DNA of 64,000 bases, from NCBI RefSeq assembly GCF_001815935.1, contig NZ_KV823401.1:1-64000 (forward strand), read 5' to 3'. Of this stretch, positions 51,343 to 59,537 are shown piece by piece; position 1 is the first letter of the stretch, and the number at the start of each line of letters is the position of its first letter. Position numbers and translations under genes: made by a program. The notes under the pieces were generated by a model. The model searched no databases and was not told where the DNA came from. It worked only from the letters and a program-made list of their open reading frames with translations. Origin of the DNA: Corynebacterium sp. HMSC04H06. Its GTDB lineage: Bacteria > Actinomycetota > Actinomycetes > Mycobacteriales > Mycobacteriaceae.

Positions 51343-52752
51343 CTAGTTCACCTCCCGGCAGTTCACGCCCGGCTCGCGCCGGAAGCCATTGTCCTTCTTG
51401 TCATCTTGGTTGTCCGCCTTATCGCGGCAGACCGGCAGCGCGTTATCGGCCAGCCGGGTCAGCTGGCCTTGGACCTCGTCGTAGCTGCCGGAATCCAGGT
51501 TGTGGACCACGCCGCGCTCGGTGGCTGGCAGGTCTTCGACCTTGAGCGGGTTGAACCCGGCGTCGCAGGAGCCGTTGCTCAGGCGCAGCGCGCCGTCCTT
51601 CCCGAGGCACGCGACCTGGTAAGTCTCGTGCAATTCCTTACCGAAGACCGAGAAGTCGGCGCCGCGCTCGAGTTGGATTTCCTCGTTGGGCCCGGCGGTC
51701 GTGACGTAGTAGTTGTTGTCGAGGTAGTTTTTGCCCCAGACGCCGACGCCGGCGATGGCGGCGATCAGCACGGCCAGGATGACCGTGGTGGCGATCCAGG
51801 TGCCGCGGGAGCTTTTGCGGCGGCGATCGGGCTCCTCGTCTGCGGCTTCTTCCTCGGTGACCAGGCGGGCCGGCGCGGAGGTTTCGCGCGGCTGCCCCGC
51901 GGCTTTGTTCGTGTGCGGCTCGATGACCTGGGGGCGACGCTCCAGTGCCGCAGCGCGGCTGGCCGCGGAGTCCGGGTGGGTCGGCTCTGGAGTACCCCCG
52001 GCCAAAGCACCCACGGCCACCGGCTCGGCCGGCGCCTCGTCGCTTTCGACGACCTCGGCGATGACCATGGTGACGTTGTCCGGCCCGCCGGAGCGCAGCG
52101 CGAGCTCGATCAGCCGCTGGGCAGCTTCTTCCACGGTGCCCTGCTTGAGGGCGTCCTCGATGGTGGAGGCCGTTACGGGATCCGAGAGCCCGTCGGAGCA
52201 CAGCAGCAGCCGGTCGCCGGGCTGCGCGTCCAGCATGAACAGCGTCGGTTCCACCGCGCGGCCGGTATATGCCTTGAGGATGAGCGACTTCTGCGGGTGG
52301 GAGGACACGTCGCTCGGATCGAGCTTGCCCTCGTCCACCAGGGACTGCACGAAGGTGTCGTCCTTGGTGATCTGGGTCAGCTTCCCGTCGCGCAGGCGGT
52401 AGCCGCGCGAGTCGCCCACGTGGCAGACGCCGAACTGGGTGCCGTTGAACATCATGGCCGTCAGGGTGGTGCCCATGCCCTCGGTCTCGGGGTGTTCCTT
52501 GATGTGGTTGGCGATCGACGCGTTGGCGTCGTTAGCGGCGCCGCCCAAAAGCGCCAGCATGTCATTGTCTTCTGGGGCGCGGTTTAAGTGCTCCAGGTGC
52601 TCGACCATGAGCTGGGAGGCGACCTCGCCGGCGGCGTGACCGCCCATCCCGTCCGCCAGGACTAAAAGATAAGGCCCGGCGTAGGCCGAGTCTTCGTTGT
52701 TCTTGCGGACCAAGCCGCGGTCCGAAGCGGCGGTGAAATGTAGTTTCAGCAT
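51343..52752 (-). CDS. pstP: serine/threonine phosphatase PstP (PP2C)
   Basis: Membrane-anchored PPM phosphatase that reverses PknA/PknB phosphorylation. The metal-binding motifs NNEDSAYAG, VLADGMGGHAAGE and GGPDNVTMVIAEV are intact. A cytosolic Pro/Ala/Arg-rich linker leads to a membrane helix (TVILAVLIAAIAGVGVWG, about residues 312-330) and an extracytoplasmic domain of about 135 residues. Its start codon overlaps the fhaB stop by one base and its stop is adjacent to rodA. Confidence 0.95.
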   Translation of the reverse strand: MLKLHFTAASDRGLVRKNNEDSAYAGPYLLVLADGMGGHAAGEVASQLMVEHLEHLNRAPEDNDMLALLGGAANDANASIANHIKEHPETEGMGTTLTAMMFNGTQFGVCHVGDSRGYRLRDGKLTQITKDDTFVQSLVDEGKLDPSDVSSHPQKSLILKAYTGRAVEPTLFMLDAQPGDRLLLCSDGLSDPVTASTIEDALKQGTVEEAAQRLIELALRSGGPDNVTMVIAEVVESDEAPAEPVAVGALAGGTPEPTHPDSAASRAAALERRPQVIEPHTNKAAGQPRETSAPARLVTEEEAADEEPDRRRKSSRGTWIATTVILAVLIAAIAGVGVWGKNYLDNNYYVTTAGPNEEIQLERGADFSVFGKELHETYQVACLGKDGALRLSNGSCDAGFNPLKVEDLPATERGVVHNLDSGSYDEVQGQLTRLADNALPVCRDKADNQDDKKDNGFRREPGVNCREVN

Positions 52753-53213
52753 TAGGCAACCAGCCTTACGATAGTGCGACCCATCTTAATATCCGTTCCC
52801 ACTTCGATGCGTTCTGCCTGGTCGATTCGTGTGCCCGCGACGAAGGTACCGTTGCGGGATTCGAGATCCTCCACGAACCACTGGGAACCGCGACGGAACA
52901 GGCGGGCGTGGTGGGAGGAGGCGAAGTCGTCGCCCAGCACGAAGTCGCAGTCCTGCGCGCGCCCCAGCGAGATGTCCTCCAGGGTGCCCAGCGCCATGTG
53001 GGAGCCCTGCAGCGGGCCTTCGGCCACGGTGATGTGGCGCGGCTTTTCTTTGCGGTCCTTCCGGCGCGCCGCGGCGACGGGACCGGCGGTAGTGGTGCCG
53101 GTGCGGGCGGCCTTGTTGGTATCCAGCCGCATGGCATTCAAGGCCACCAGGATAAACAGCCACAACAAGACCAACAGGCCGATTCGCAGCGCGAGCAGCA
53201 CGAATGAATCCAT
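52752..53213 (-). CDS. fhaB: FHA-domain membrane protein FhaB
   Basis: A 153-residue protein with an N-terminal membrane helix (RIGLLVLLWLFILVALNAM) and a C-terminal FHA phosphothreonine-binding domain (ISLGRAQDCDFVLGDDFASS, then WFVEDLESRNGTFV). In mycobacteria (FhaB/FipA) it links FtsZ and FtsQ or binds PknB-phosphorylated partners. GTGACC-AGGAG context upstream; 28 bases after fhaA. Confidence 0.93.
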   Translation of the reverse strand: MDSFVLLALRIGLLVLLWLFILVALNAMRLDTNKAARTGTTTAGPVAAARRKDRKEKPRHITVAEGPLQGSHMALGTLEDISLGRAQDCDFVLGDDFASSHHARLFRRGSQWFVEDLESRNGTFVAGTRIDQAERIEVGTDIKMGRTIVRLVA

Positions 53214-53241
53214 CGGTGACCTCCTAAAAAATTATTGGGGT

Positions 53242-54060
53242 TTAATTGTCCAACCCGGTGATTCGCACCTCGATGTGCGAATGCCCCAGGGTGATGACGT
53301 CGCCGTCGGCCAGCAGCCAGTTCTCGATGGGCGTGTCATTGACCGTGGTGCCGTTGGTGGACTGGAGGTCCACCAAGACTGCGTCTTGGCCGTTCCAGGT
53401 GATCTCAGCGTGCTGGCGGGAGACCCCGGTGTCCGGCAGGCGCAAGTCGGCATCGTTGGAACGTCCAATGATATTGGATCCCTCGTGGACGTGGTAGGTC
53501 CGCGAAGAGCCGTCCTGGAGGAGAAGATTCACGCTCGGGCCGCTGGCAGCGGGTTCCGCGTCCGCGGGCTCGGGGCGGATAAAGGTTGTCGTGGCGGCCT
53601 CATCAGCAGAATTACTGTTCATCTGGTCCTCCTGGGCTTCGGTTTCGTGGAAAATGGCGTCGAACCCGGTTTCTTCCTCGGGCTCATGGTCAATGAACGA
53701 AGAAACCCGCAACTGGCCGGTGCGGAGTCCGGATTCTTCGGCGATGCGAACGATGACGGGTCCCGCCAGACCCCAGCCGCTGTTGCGGATGAACCGCGAC
53801 AGCTGGTCGGCCAGGTTCTGTGGGATTTGCGGATCCTGCGAGAGGTTTTCCAGGTCCTTGGAACTGACCCCCACGAGCACCACATTGGGGCTGTAGAGGT
53901 TGTCGTCTTCGCCGCGCGTGAGGTTGTCTTGGACCTCCTGCTTGAGCAGCTCTTCGATCTCGGCAGGCACAACGCGGCCGCCGAAGACGAAAGCCATCCC
54001 GTTGTCCAGTCCGCGCTGCAAGGCAGAGTCAAACTTGGCAAGCTTTTCCATGAGTGCCAT
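53242..54060 (-). CDS. fhaA: FhaA, DUF3662 plus FHA domain
   Basis: A 272-residue cytosolic protein. The N-terminal DUF3662 domain (about 1-120; EKLAKFDSALQRGLDNGMAF) is followed by an acidic linker and a C-terminal FHA domain (NIIGRSNDADLRLPDTGVSR, LVDLQSTNGTTVND). The mycobacterial homologue binds the phosphorylated pseudokinase of MurJ (MviN) and restrains peptidoglycan synthesis; the corresponding fused MurJ is at 2875-6261. ATG 54060 is chosen because GGAGGA lies 8 bases upstream; an in-frame GTG at 54117 is unlikely. First gene of the cluster. Confidence 0.95.
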   Translation of the reverse strand: MALMEKLAKFDSALQRGLDNGMAFVFGGRVVPAEIEELLKQEVQDNLTRGEDDNLYSPNVVLVGVSSKDLENLSQDPQIPQNLADQLSRFIRNSGWGLAGPVIVRIAEESGLRTGQLRVSSFIDHEPEEETGFDAIFHETEAQEDQMNSNSADEAATTTFIRPEPADAEPAASGPSVNLLLQDGSSRTYHVHEGSNIIGRSNDADLRLPDTGVSRQHAEITWNGQDAVLVDLQSTNGTTVNDTPIENWLLADGDVITLGHSHIEVRITGLDN

Positions 54061-54274
54061 GCTGCGGTCCTCCTTCGAACGTGGATGTATTCGGCTCTGG
54101 TAATAAACCTCAACCATTATAGGCCGCGTATAGCACTAAACGTAGCCGGAGCCCGAAAAGTTCCCGCAATTGATGCGTAGATATCACTCATTTTTCGGCG
54201 TACTAGCTGCGGATTTGTAAGTATGTGGGTGTCCCGTGCTATCTTTATTTAGTCGCCAAGACAGACAATACCCA

Positions 54275-54359
54275 GCCCGGGTGGCGGAATTGGCAGACGC
54301 GCTGGCTTCAGGTGCCAGTGTCCTTATAGGACGTGCGGGTTCAAGTCCCGCCCCGGGCA
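54275..54359 (+). tRNA. tRNA-Leu (CAG)
   Basis: An 85-base class II tRNA with acceptor GCCCGGG/CCCGGGC, anticodon CAG at 54309-54311 (stem CTGGC/GCCAG), and a long variable arm (TGTCCTTATAGGACG). CCA not encoded. Accessory DNA starts downstream; tRNA genes are frequent insertion sites. Confidence 0.97.
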
Positions 54360-54385
54360 CAGCGAGCAGTTGAACAAACTGCGAC

Positions 54386-54437
54386 ACCGGAGGTAACAAA
54401 CTCGAAAGGGTTCGTGACCTCCGGTTTCTTTGTTTTT
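54386..54437 (+). terminator. terminator after tRNA-Leu
   Basis: ACCGGAGGT (54386-54394) pairs with ACCTCCGGT (54417-54425) around a 22-base loop with TTTCTTTGTTTTT after it. Confidence 0.75.
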
Positions 54438-54523
54438 CTGAACTTTGGCGGTCGGGGATTGTAAGTGTGGGGATTTACTTCCTAACTCCCGCTCTCGCCT
54501 TTCGAATTTTTATTTCGATGGTG

Positions 54524-54611
54524 TCAACAGAGTGTTAAGGGTCAAAAGGGTCTGTCCCTCAACCCTCAACAGAGTATTTTCCTACTAAACTCGGTTCTTT
54601 TAACCCTTAAC
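54524..54611. repeat. short direct and inverted repeats upstream of the small orphan gene
   Basis: TCAACAGAGT occurs at 54524-54533 and 54566-54575. GTTAAGGGT (54534-54542) is the inverse of ACCCTTAAC (54603-54611). The 230 bases from 54438 to 54664 hold no gene; these repeats could be control sites of the gene at 54665. Confidence 0.45.
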
Positions 54612-54664
54612 CCAAGTAGCATGTTTGAACACATTGTGTATGTGTCGACGAAAGCACAGGTGAA

Positions 54665-54844
54665 GTGGCTATAAATAGAAAAGACGAAGCGTCCGAATTT
54701 TCGTATGAAGAATTGGCGCGATGGGCTGAATCAGAAGAGTTCTTTGACGCACTGAAGTCTTCCTCCAAGTTGGCGAAATCGAACGAGACTGCGCTGCGCA
54801 AAGCACAAGATATACTCCGTAAGCAGCGTGGAGAATTGCGGTGA
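54665..54844 (+). CDS. small orphan protein, antitoxin-sized
   Basis: A 59-residue, strongly charged, mostly helical protein (NRKDEASEFSYEELARWAES, then SNETALRKAQDILRKQRGEL). GTG at 54665 with AGGTGAA upstream. Short repeats precede it. The DEASEFSYEELARWAE segment is like several short actinobacterial antitoxins or phage-type regulators, but I do not recognise the family. Immediately after it, a GTG overlapping its stop opens only 21 codons before TGA (54841-54906), so a partner gene may have been lost. The coding sequence is AT-richer than the core genes. Confidence 0.55.
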   Translation: MAINRKDEASEFSYEELARWAESEEFFDALKSSSKLAKSNETALRKAQDILRKQRGELR

Positions 54845-55106
54845 GAGTCCCTAGGGGCGGTGGTGACCTCCTAGGATCTCTTTTTAGTGTGGCAATAGCT
54901 CTTTGATTAGTGGTGAGTGTCTAGTGGCTTTAGCTGAGAACCGGAGACTGCTAGCGGCACGCGGCTCATTTTCTTTGTGCTGAGAAGGGGGTGGCTTCTT
55001 TGCCCTGTGGCTTTCACCATATTGGCTTTAACTCTGCAAGCGTGTTCTAACAGGCAGGTAGCATCTCGTGTTGTGAGTCCCCCTTCTCTAAGAAAGTCAT
55101 AGACAA
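54845..55106. other. non-coding debris between small orphan gene and IS
   Basis: No convincing gene. A 70-codon minus-strand frame at 54907-55119 begins inside the IS end and has no family similarity that I can see. Composition is less GC-rich than the core chromosome. Probably remnant DNA from earlier insertions. Confidence 0.4.
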
Positions 55107-55949
55107 GGTGCTGTTGCAAAGTTGGGCGGAGAGCAGCGAAGACTCAGTTTCTCATTTCCTGATGGCCGCTGCGTGTGGGCGTTGTTAGGCCGTCTCGAAG
55201 ACCCTGTTGACGATCACCGCGTCCGGGTTCGGTTGCTCGTGAGGTCAAACACAGTGCCTTGCCCTTTCCGCAATGAGTGCATCGCCTCCATCCCTTTCAA
55301 CGTCCGATATGCAGATGTCCGGTTCTTAAACGTGCCTTTCGGCCCGAGGATCCGCTTCAGTCGACCATGGTCGCCTTCTAGGATGTTGTTGAGGTATTTC
55401 ACCTGTCGGTGTTCCACTGTTGGCGGGCAGGTTCCCCCTGACTTCAACTCGGCGATTGCCCTGGCTAGGGAGGATGCTTTATCGGTGTTGATCACTCTGG
55501 GATACCCGGCTGACGCATTGTATCTGAGAGCCTTGGCCAGAAAACGTTTCGCTGCGGCCACGTTCCGCTTCGGAGAGAGGTAAAAGTCCAGGGTCTGGCC
55601 ACCGGCGGGGATCGCCCGATAGAGGTAGCACCACCTGCCGCCGATCCGGATATAGGTCTCACCACCCGCCAGGAACTGGCCTGCCAGTCAGGTACCTGCC
55701 GGTACCACCGTGTTTGCTTGTCCAGCTCAGGGGCGTATTTCTGGACCCAGCGGTAGATCGTGGTTGATCAACCGGCACACCCCGCTGAAGTCATCATTTC
55801 CTCCAAGTCTCGGTAGCTCACCCCTAGCGGCAGTACCACCGCACTGCCCACAGAATGATGTCACGGGGGAAATGACGACCGGAGAAGATACCCATGGCTG
55901 TGATTATTTCACGTCGCTCTTCCTACTGCCCCAACTTTGCAACAGCACC
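55107..55949. mobile_element. decayed IS6-family insertion sequence (IS1628/IS26-like)
   Basis: 843-bp element bounded by perfect 20-bp terminal inverted repeats: GGTGCTGTTGCAAAGTTGGG at 55107-55126 and its complement at 55930-55949, the GGT(N)CTGTTGCAAA end type of the IS6 family. Flanking 8-base sequences (ATAGACAA and CAAAGCCC) are not duplicates, so the copy was not left by a simple transposition; IS6 elements often lose flanking repeats by cointegrate formation and deletion. The boundary marks the switch from chromosome backbone to the copper island. Confidence 0.85.
55185..55895 (-). pseudogene. IS6-family transposase, multiply frameshifted
   Basis: DDE transposase of about 236 residues if intact. 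Starting at 55895 it reads GIFSGRHFPRDIILWAVRWY, then breaks at CGCTAGGGG (one base missing), continues as TIYRWVQKYAPELDKQTRWY in another frame, breaks again at the catalytic DETYI region, then gives AAAKRFLAKALRYNASAG with NTDKASS (second Asp) and ILEGDHGRLKR (Glu), and breaks once more before the normal C-terminus PNPDAVIVNRVFETA. At least four indels mean no active enzyme. Confidence 0.88.
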
Positions 55950-55953
55950 CAAA

Positions 55954-55993
55954 GCCCTGGAATGAACTCCTGCCACCAGGGTCATTCCAGGGC
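55954..55993. terminator. perfect 12-bp hairpin next to the IS right end
   Basis: GCCCTGGAATGA (55954-55965) and TCATTCCAGGGC (55982-55993) with a 16-base loop and a TATTTCC tail, 4 bases outside the IS. Could be the terminator of a gene removed by the insertion. Confidence 0.5.
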
Positions 55994-56162
55994 CTATTTC
56001 CCTGACTAAGAGAAGCAGTGACACAGAAGGCCTACCTCAGCGTGGGCCCTGTGGGCGTGCAGGTTCCGTGTGTGGCTGGTTTGCTTCGGCATGGTCGGCA
56101 GCGATTGATGACCGACTCTGGAGCGGGTGCCTTGTCTGGTCTCGCGGTTCAGGGTGGGTGGA

Positions 56163-56776
56163 CTATTCGGCGGGTTGGATCTCGCTCTCGGTGACCCACT
56201 TGTGGTTGGTCATCGTCATCCCGTCGACGGTGAGATCAACCATGTAGACCGTCTCCTCGGTGGAGTAATCGATGGTGGCCTCAGCACCCTTCATGCCGGA
56301 CATGTGCTCGGCATCCAGGACAACGCTCGCCCCGTCGGGCAGGGGGGCCTGACCCGGATCGACGAGCTCCTCATGGACGACCCAGCGGTGGTCGGTAACC
56401 GGGGCCCCACCCTCGGTGGGGTGTAGCTGACCGAATAGGTCGTGGTGTCAAACGCCCCGGAAATGGTGGCTGTGGCCCCGTCCATGCCGGGCATGTGGTC
56501 AGCGGTGAGGATGACCTCGGTGCCCACCGGGTACGTGGGATCCTCGGCCTCTTCAATGCCTGCCGGCGGTGCCCCGCCGTCGGCAGGGTGGTCGTGCCCG
56601 CCGTGCTCTTCGTCGGCAGTGGTGGTGTCTTCCTGGTGGGTCTCGTTGGTCTCTGCGGTTGCCGTCGTGGTGCTGGTGGTGTCGGCATCGTCGGAGTTGT
56701 CGGTGGCGTCGCTGCAGGCGGTCAGCGCCAGGGTGGAGGTCAGTACCAAGGCGGCGAGGGTAATGCTGCGTTTCAT
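56163..56776 (-). pseudogene. YdhK-type (DUF1541) copper-associated lipoprotein, frameshifted
   Basis: Starts at ATG 56776 after AAAGGAAC. The signal peptide ends in the lipobox LTAC at about residues 19-22, then an Asp/Thr/His-rich linker (HGGHDHPADGG) and a first DUF1541 repeat (YPVGTEVILTADHMPGMDGA, then GAFDTTTYSVSYTP). The second repeat (DHRWVVHEELVDPG, then HMSGMKGAEATIDYSTEETV, then NHKWVTESEIQPAE, stop at 56163) is in the next frame, so one base is missing in the G-rich run near 56417-56421. Met/His-rich repeats suit copper binding outside the membrane. It is the last gene of copZ-copB-ydhK. A sequencing error in the homopolymer remains possible. Confidence 0.75.
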
Positions 56777-56823
56777 GAGCGTTCCTTTCAAAGGTGGTGT
56801 GAGTTAGGGGTCGAGAGACAAGG

Positions 56824-59046
56824 TCAGTCAGTAACGGTTACGGGGGATATCGACCCACTGTGTTCCTCCTTCCCGTCGGTCGGAGCCAGGTGAGCCGGAT
56901 CCAGATCAATGCGGCGCAACAGCTGGGCGTTCAGGGCCACCACGATGGTCGAGGCAGACATCAAGATCGCGCCCACGGCCGGGGACAGTACGAACCCGAT
57001 CGAGGCGAGCACTCCGGCGGCCAGCGGCACGGCGAGAATGTTGTAGCCAGAGGCCCAGATCAGGTTCTGGATCATCTTGCGGTAGCTGGCCTGGGACAGC
57101 TCAATCATCGACAGCACTGCCCGCGGGTCATCACTGGCTAGGACCACCCCGGCAGATTCCATGGCCACATCCGTGCCGGCACCGATGGCGATACCGACTT
57201 CCGCGCGGGTCAGAGCGGGGGCGTCATTGACACCGTCACCGACCATGGCCACGCTCAAACCCCGGTCCTGCAGCTGCGTGACCTTGGTGTCTTTGTCCTG
57301 GGGCAGGACCTCAGCGAAGACCTCATCAATGCCTATGTCCTGACCGACGGCGTGGGCGACCTGCTGGGCGTCGCCGGTGATCAGCGCGACCTTTACCCCG
57401 CGGTCCTGCAGGGCTTTCACGGCGGCGCGGGATTCGGGGCGGATCTTGTCCTCGACGGCCACCGCACCGATGATCTGACCGTCGCGGACAATATGGAGCA
57501 CACCGGCCCCACGCCCGGTCCAGGCGCTGGTGGTGTCGGTGAGCTCGGCCGGGGTCGTGAGGTTGAACTCGCGCAGCATGTTCGGCCCGCCCACGAGGAT
57601 CTCAGCGCCATCGACAGTGGCCCGGACCCCTCGGCCGGAGGCGGCGTTGAAACCAGTTGCACGGATTTGCCGACGGGAGGCCTCGGGATGGGCGGCCGCG
57701 GCCGCCACGATGGCGCGGGCCACGGGGTGCTCGCTGTCGGCCTCCGCGGCGGCGGCCAGGGCCAGCAGCTCGCCATCGGTGACGCCGACAGCTGCCGCGA
57801 CACCGGTGACCGCGTGCGCACCCTCGGTCAGGGTGCCGGTTTTGTCGAAGAGCACCACGTCGATGGTGCGCATCCGCTCGAGCGCTATCCGGTCCTTGAT
57901 GAGCACCCCGGATTTCGCGGCCCGCTCGCTGGAGATCGCAATGACCAGCGGAATCGCCAGGCCCAGGGCGTGCGGACAGGCGATGACCAGCACCGTGACC
58001 GTGCGCACCACGACATCGTCCGGGCTGCCGATGATGGTCCACACCACCGCGGTGATCAGAGCGGAGATCAGCGCGAACCAGAACAACAACGCCGCCGCCC
58101 GATCCGCCAGGGCCTGGGCCCGGGAGGAGGACTCCTGGGCGTCGGCAACCATGCGTTGGATCCCGGCCAGGGCGGTGTCCCCGCCGGTAGCCTCCACCCG
58201 GATGCGGACGGTGTTGTCGGTGGCCACAGTACCGGCGACCACCTTGTCACCGGTGTCGCGGAAGACGGGACGGGATTCGCCGGTGATCATCGCCTCATCG
58301 AATTCGGCGGCTCCGTCGAGGATGGTTCCGTCGGCCGGCACCCGGGCACCGGCCCTCACCAGCACGACGTCGTCGACGACCAGCTCGGAGATGGCCACGG
58401 TGCGGGTGGTCCCGTCGATGACTTTCTCGGCCTCATCCGGCAGCAGGGCAGCCAACGCGTCAAGCGCGGAGGACGCGGCCCCGAGAGCGCGCATCTCCAG
58501 CCAGTGGCCCAGCAGCATGATGGTCACCAGCAGGGCCAGCTCCCACCAGAAGTCCAGGTCAAAACCGCCCAGCCCCAGAGTGGTGACCCAGGAGGCGACA
58601 AACGCCACGGTGATGGCCATGGCGATCAGGAGCATCATCCCGGGTTGGCGGGATTTCAGTTCTTTCCATCCGCCCTTGAGGAAAGGCGTGCCGCCGTAGA
58701 CGAAGATGATCGTGCCCAGCACCGGGGGGATCCAGGTGGATCCGGGGAATGCCGGGAGGTGGTAGCCGAGCAGGTGGGCGACCATGGGGCTGAAAATAGC
58801 GACGGGAATGGACAGAATCAGCGACCACCAAAAGCGGTCCCGAAACATTGCGGTGCTGTGTCCGGCGTGTTCGCCGTGACCATGAACGTGGTGGTCTTCG
58901 TCCAGGGCGGAGTGCGGGTGATCGTGGGGCATCGCCTGGCCGTGGTTGTCGGCATCTGCGTGGTGTTCGTGGCTGGCATGATCCGGGTGGTGGGTGTGGT
59001 CTGTTTCCGGAGCGGGGTGATCACCCGAATGGTGGGGAGTGCTCAT
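56824..59046 (-). CDS. copB: copper/silver-exporting P-type ATPase, CopB type
   Basis: Heavy-metal P1B ATPase. The N-terminus (about residues 1-75) is extremely His-rich. The membrane metal site is CPH (VIACPHALGLAIP), typical of the CopB (P1B-3) class, which pumps Cu or Ag ions out. Also present: TGES phosphatase motif, DKTGTLTEG phosphorylation site, SEHPVARAI, and GDGVNDAPAL. ATG 59046 follows AAAGGAAC; a longer in-frame start at 59091 has no site. 740 residues. C. glutamicum has the corresponding gene in its copRS-copO region. Downstream of copZ by 51 bases and upstream of ydhK by 47. Confidence 0.95.
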   Translation of the reverse strand: MSTPHHSGDHPAPETDHTHHPDHASHEHHADADNHGQAMPHDHPHSALDEDHHVHGHGEHAGHSTAMFRDRFWWSLILSIPVAIFSPMVAHLLGYHLPAFPGSTWIPPVLGTIIFVYGGTPFLKGGWKELKSRQPGMMLLIAMAITVAFVASWVTTLGLGGFDLDFWWELALLVTIMLLGHWLEMRALGAASSALDALAALLPDEAEKVIDGTTRTVAISELVVDDVVLVRAGARVPADGTILDGAAEFDEAMITGESRPVFRDTGDKVVAGTVATDNTVRIRVEATGGDTALAGIQRMVADAQESSSRAQALADRAAALLFWFALISALITAVVWTIIGSPDDVVVRTVTVLVIACPHALGLAIPLVIAISSERAAKSGVLIKDRIALERMRTIDVVLFDKTGTLTEGAHAVTGVAAAVGVTDGELLALAAAAEADSEHPVARAIVAAAAAHPEASRRQIRATGFNAASGRGVRATVDGAEILVGGPNMLREFNLTTPAELTDTTSAWTGRGAGVLHIVRDGQIIGAVAVEDKIRPESRAAVKALQDRGVKVALITGDAQQVAHAVGQDIGIDEVFAEVLPQDKDTKVTQLQDRGLSVAMVGDGVNDAPALTRAEVGIAIGAGTDVAMESAGVVLASDDPRAVLSMIELSQASYRKMIQNLIWASGYNILAVPLAAGVLASIGFVLSPAVGAILMSASTIVVALNAQLLRRIDLDPAHLAPTDGKEEHSGSISPVTVTD

Positions 59047-59097
59047 GACGTTCCTTTCGCTCAACCCGGTCGGGGTCGAGATGATGGGCAAAACTGA

Positions 59098-59424
59098 TCA
59101 GGATAAGACGGTGTAGCCGGCCTCCTCGATGGCCCGGCGAACCATCTCCGGAGGTACGACACCGGTGACCGTGACGGTGGAAACACCACCAGCAGCGAGA
59201 TCAACCTGGACGTCGTCGACCTGGGGGAGGGCCTGAAGGGCCTGGGTCACGCTTTTCACGCAGTGCCCGCAGGTCAGGCCGGTGACCTGGTAGCTAGGGG
59301 AGGCCCCTCCTGCTGACGAGTCGCTGGCGGCAGGGATGGAGGCGGTGTCGGCACGTGAGGCAGGTCCGCAACAGCTGCAGCCGTGGGAGGCCATCGGCAA
59401 GAGGCGGGGCGGGGAGGGGATCAT
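59098..59424 (-). CDS. copZ: CopZ-like heavy-metal-associated protein with Cys-rich N-terminus
   Basis: A 108-residue copper chaperone. The C-terminal HMA domain (about 40-108) carries the metal motif GLTCGHCVKSV. The N-terminal extension contains HGCSCCGPAS, an extra Cys-rich site not present in ordinary 70-residue CopZ. ATG 59424 follows TAGGAG; the palindromic operator and promoter lie 50 bases upstream, so the longer frame starting at 59541 is not used. Delivers Cu(I) to CopB or sequesters it. Confidence 0.9.
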   Translation of the reverse strand: MIPSPPRLLPMASHGCSCCGPASRADTASIPAASDSSAGGASPSYQVTGLTCGHCVKSVTQALQALPQVDDVQVDLAAGGVSTVTVTGVVPPEMVRRAIEEAGYTVLS

Positions 59425-59471
59425 GAGAAAGCTCCTACGGGTCGGTGGGATGCGGCGATGCCGCTCTCTAG

Positions 59472-59499
59472 CGTATACCCCCAGGGGGTATATTTTCAA
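59472..59499 (-). promoter_or_regulatory. copZ promoter with CsoR-type operator
   Basis: The perfect 19-bp palindrome TATACCCCCAGGGGGTATA (59474-59492) is of the CsoR operator kind (poly-C/poly-G arms). It sits in the 16-base spacer between TTGAAA (59494-59499) and TATACG (59472-59477) on the minus strand, so a repressor here would block RNA polymerase directly. The MerR-type alternative needs a 19-20-base spacer, which is not the case. No csoR gene is in the window. Confidence 0.8.
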
Positions 59500-59537
59500 G
59501 GGGTGGAGGGCACGGCCCTCACGGGGGCCGGCTGTGG

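Noticed and set aside
51331..54180. Long plus-strand frames opposite pstP, fhaB and fhaA
   Set aside because: The minus-strand genes have complete PP2C and FHA domains; the plus frames have none.
54907..55119. 70-codon minus-strand frame at the left IS end
   Set aside because: Begins inside the terminal inverted repeat and shows no family match; likely chance.
57352..59097. 581-codon plus-strand open frame opposite copB
   Set aside because: Shadow of the His-rich and Ala-rich CopB gene; sequence is low complexity.
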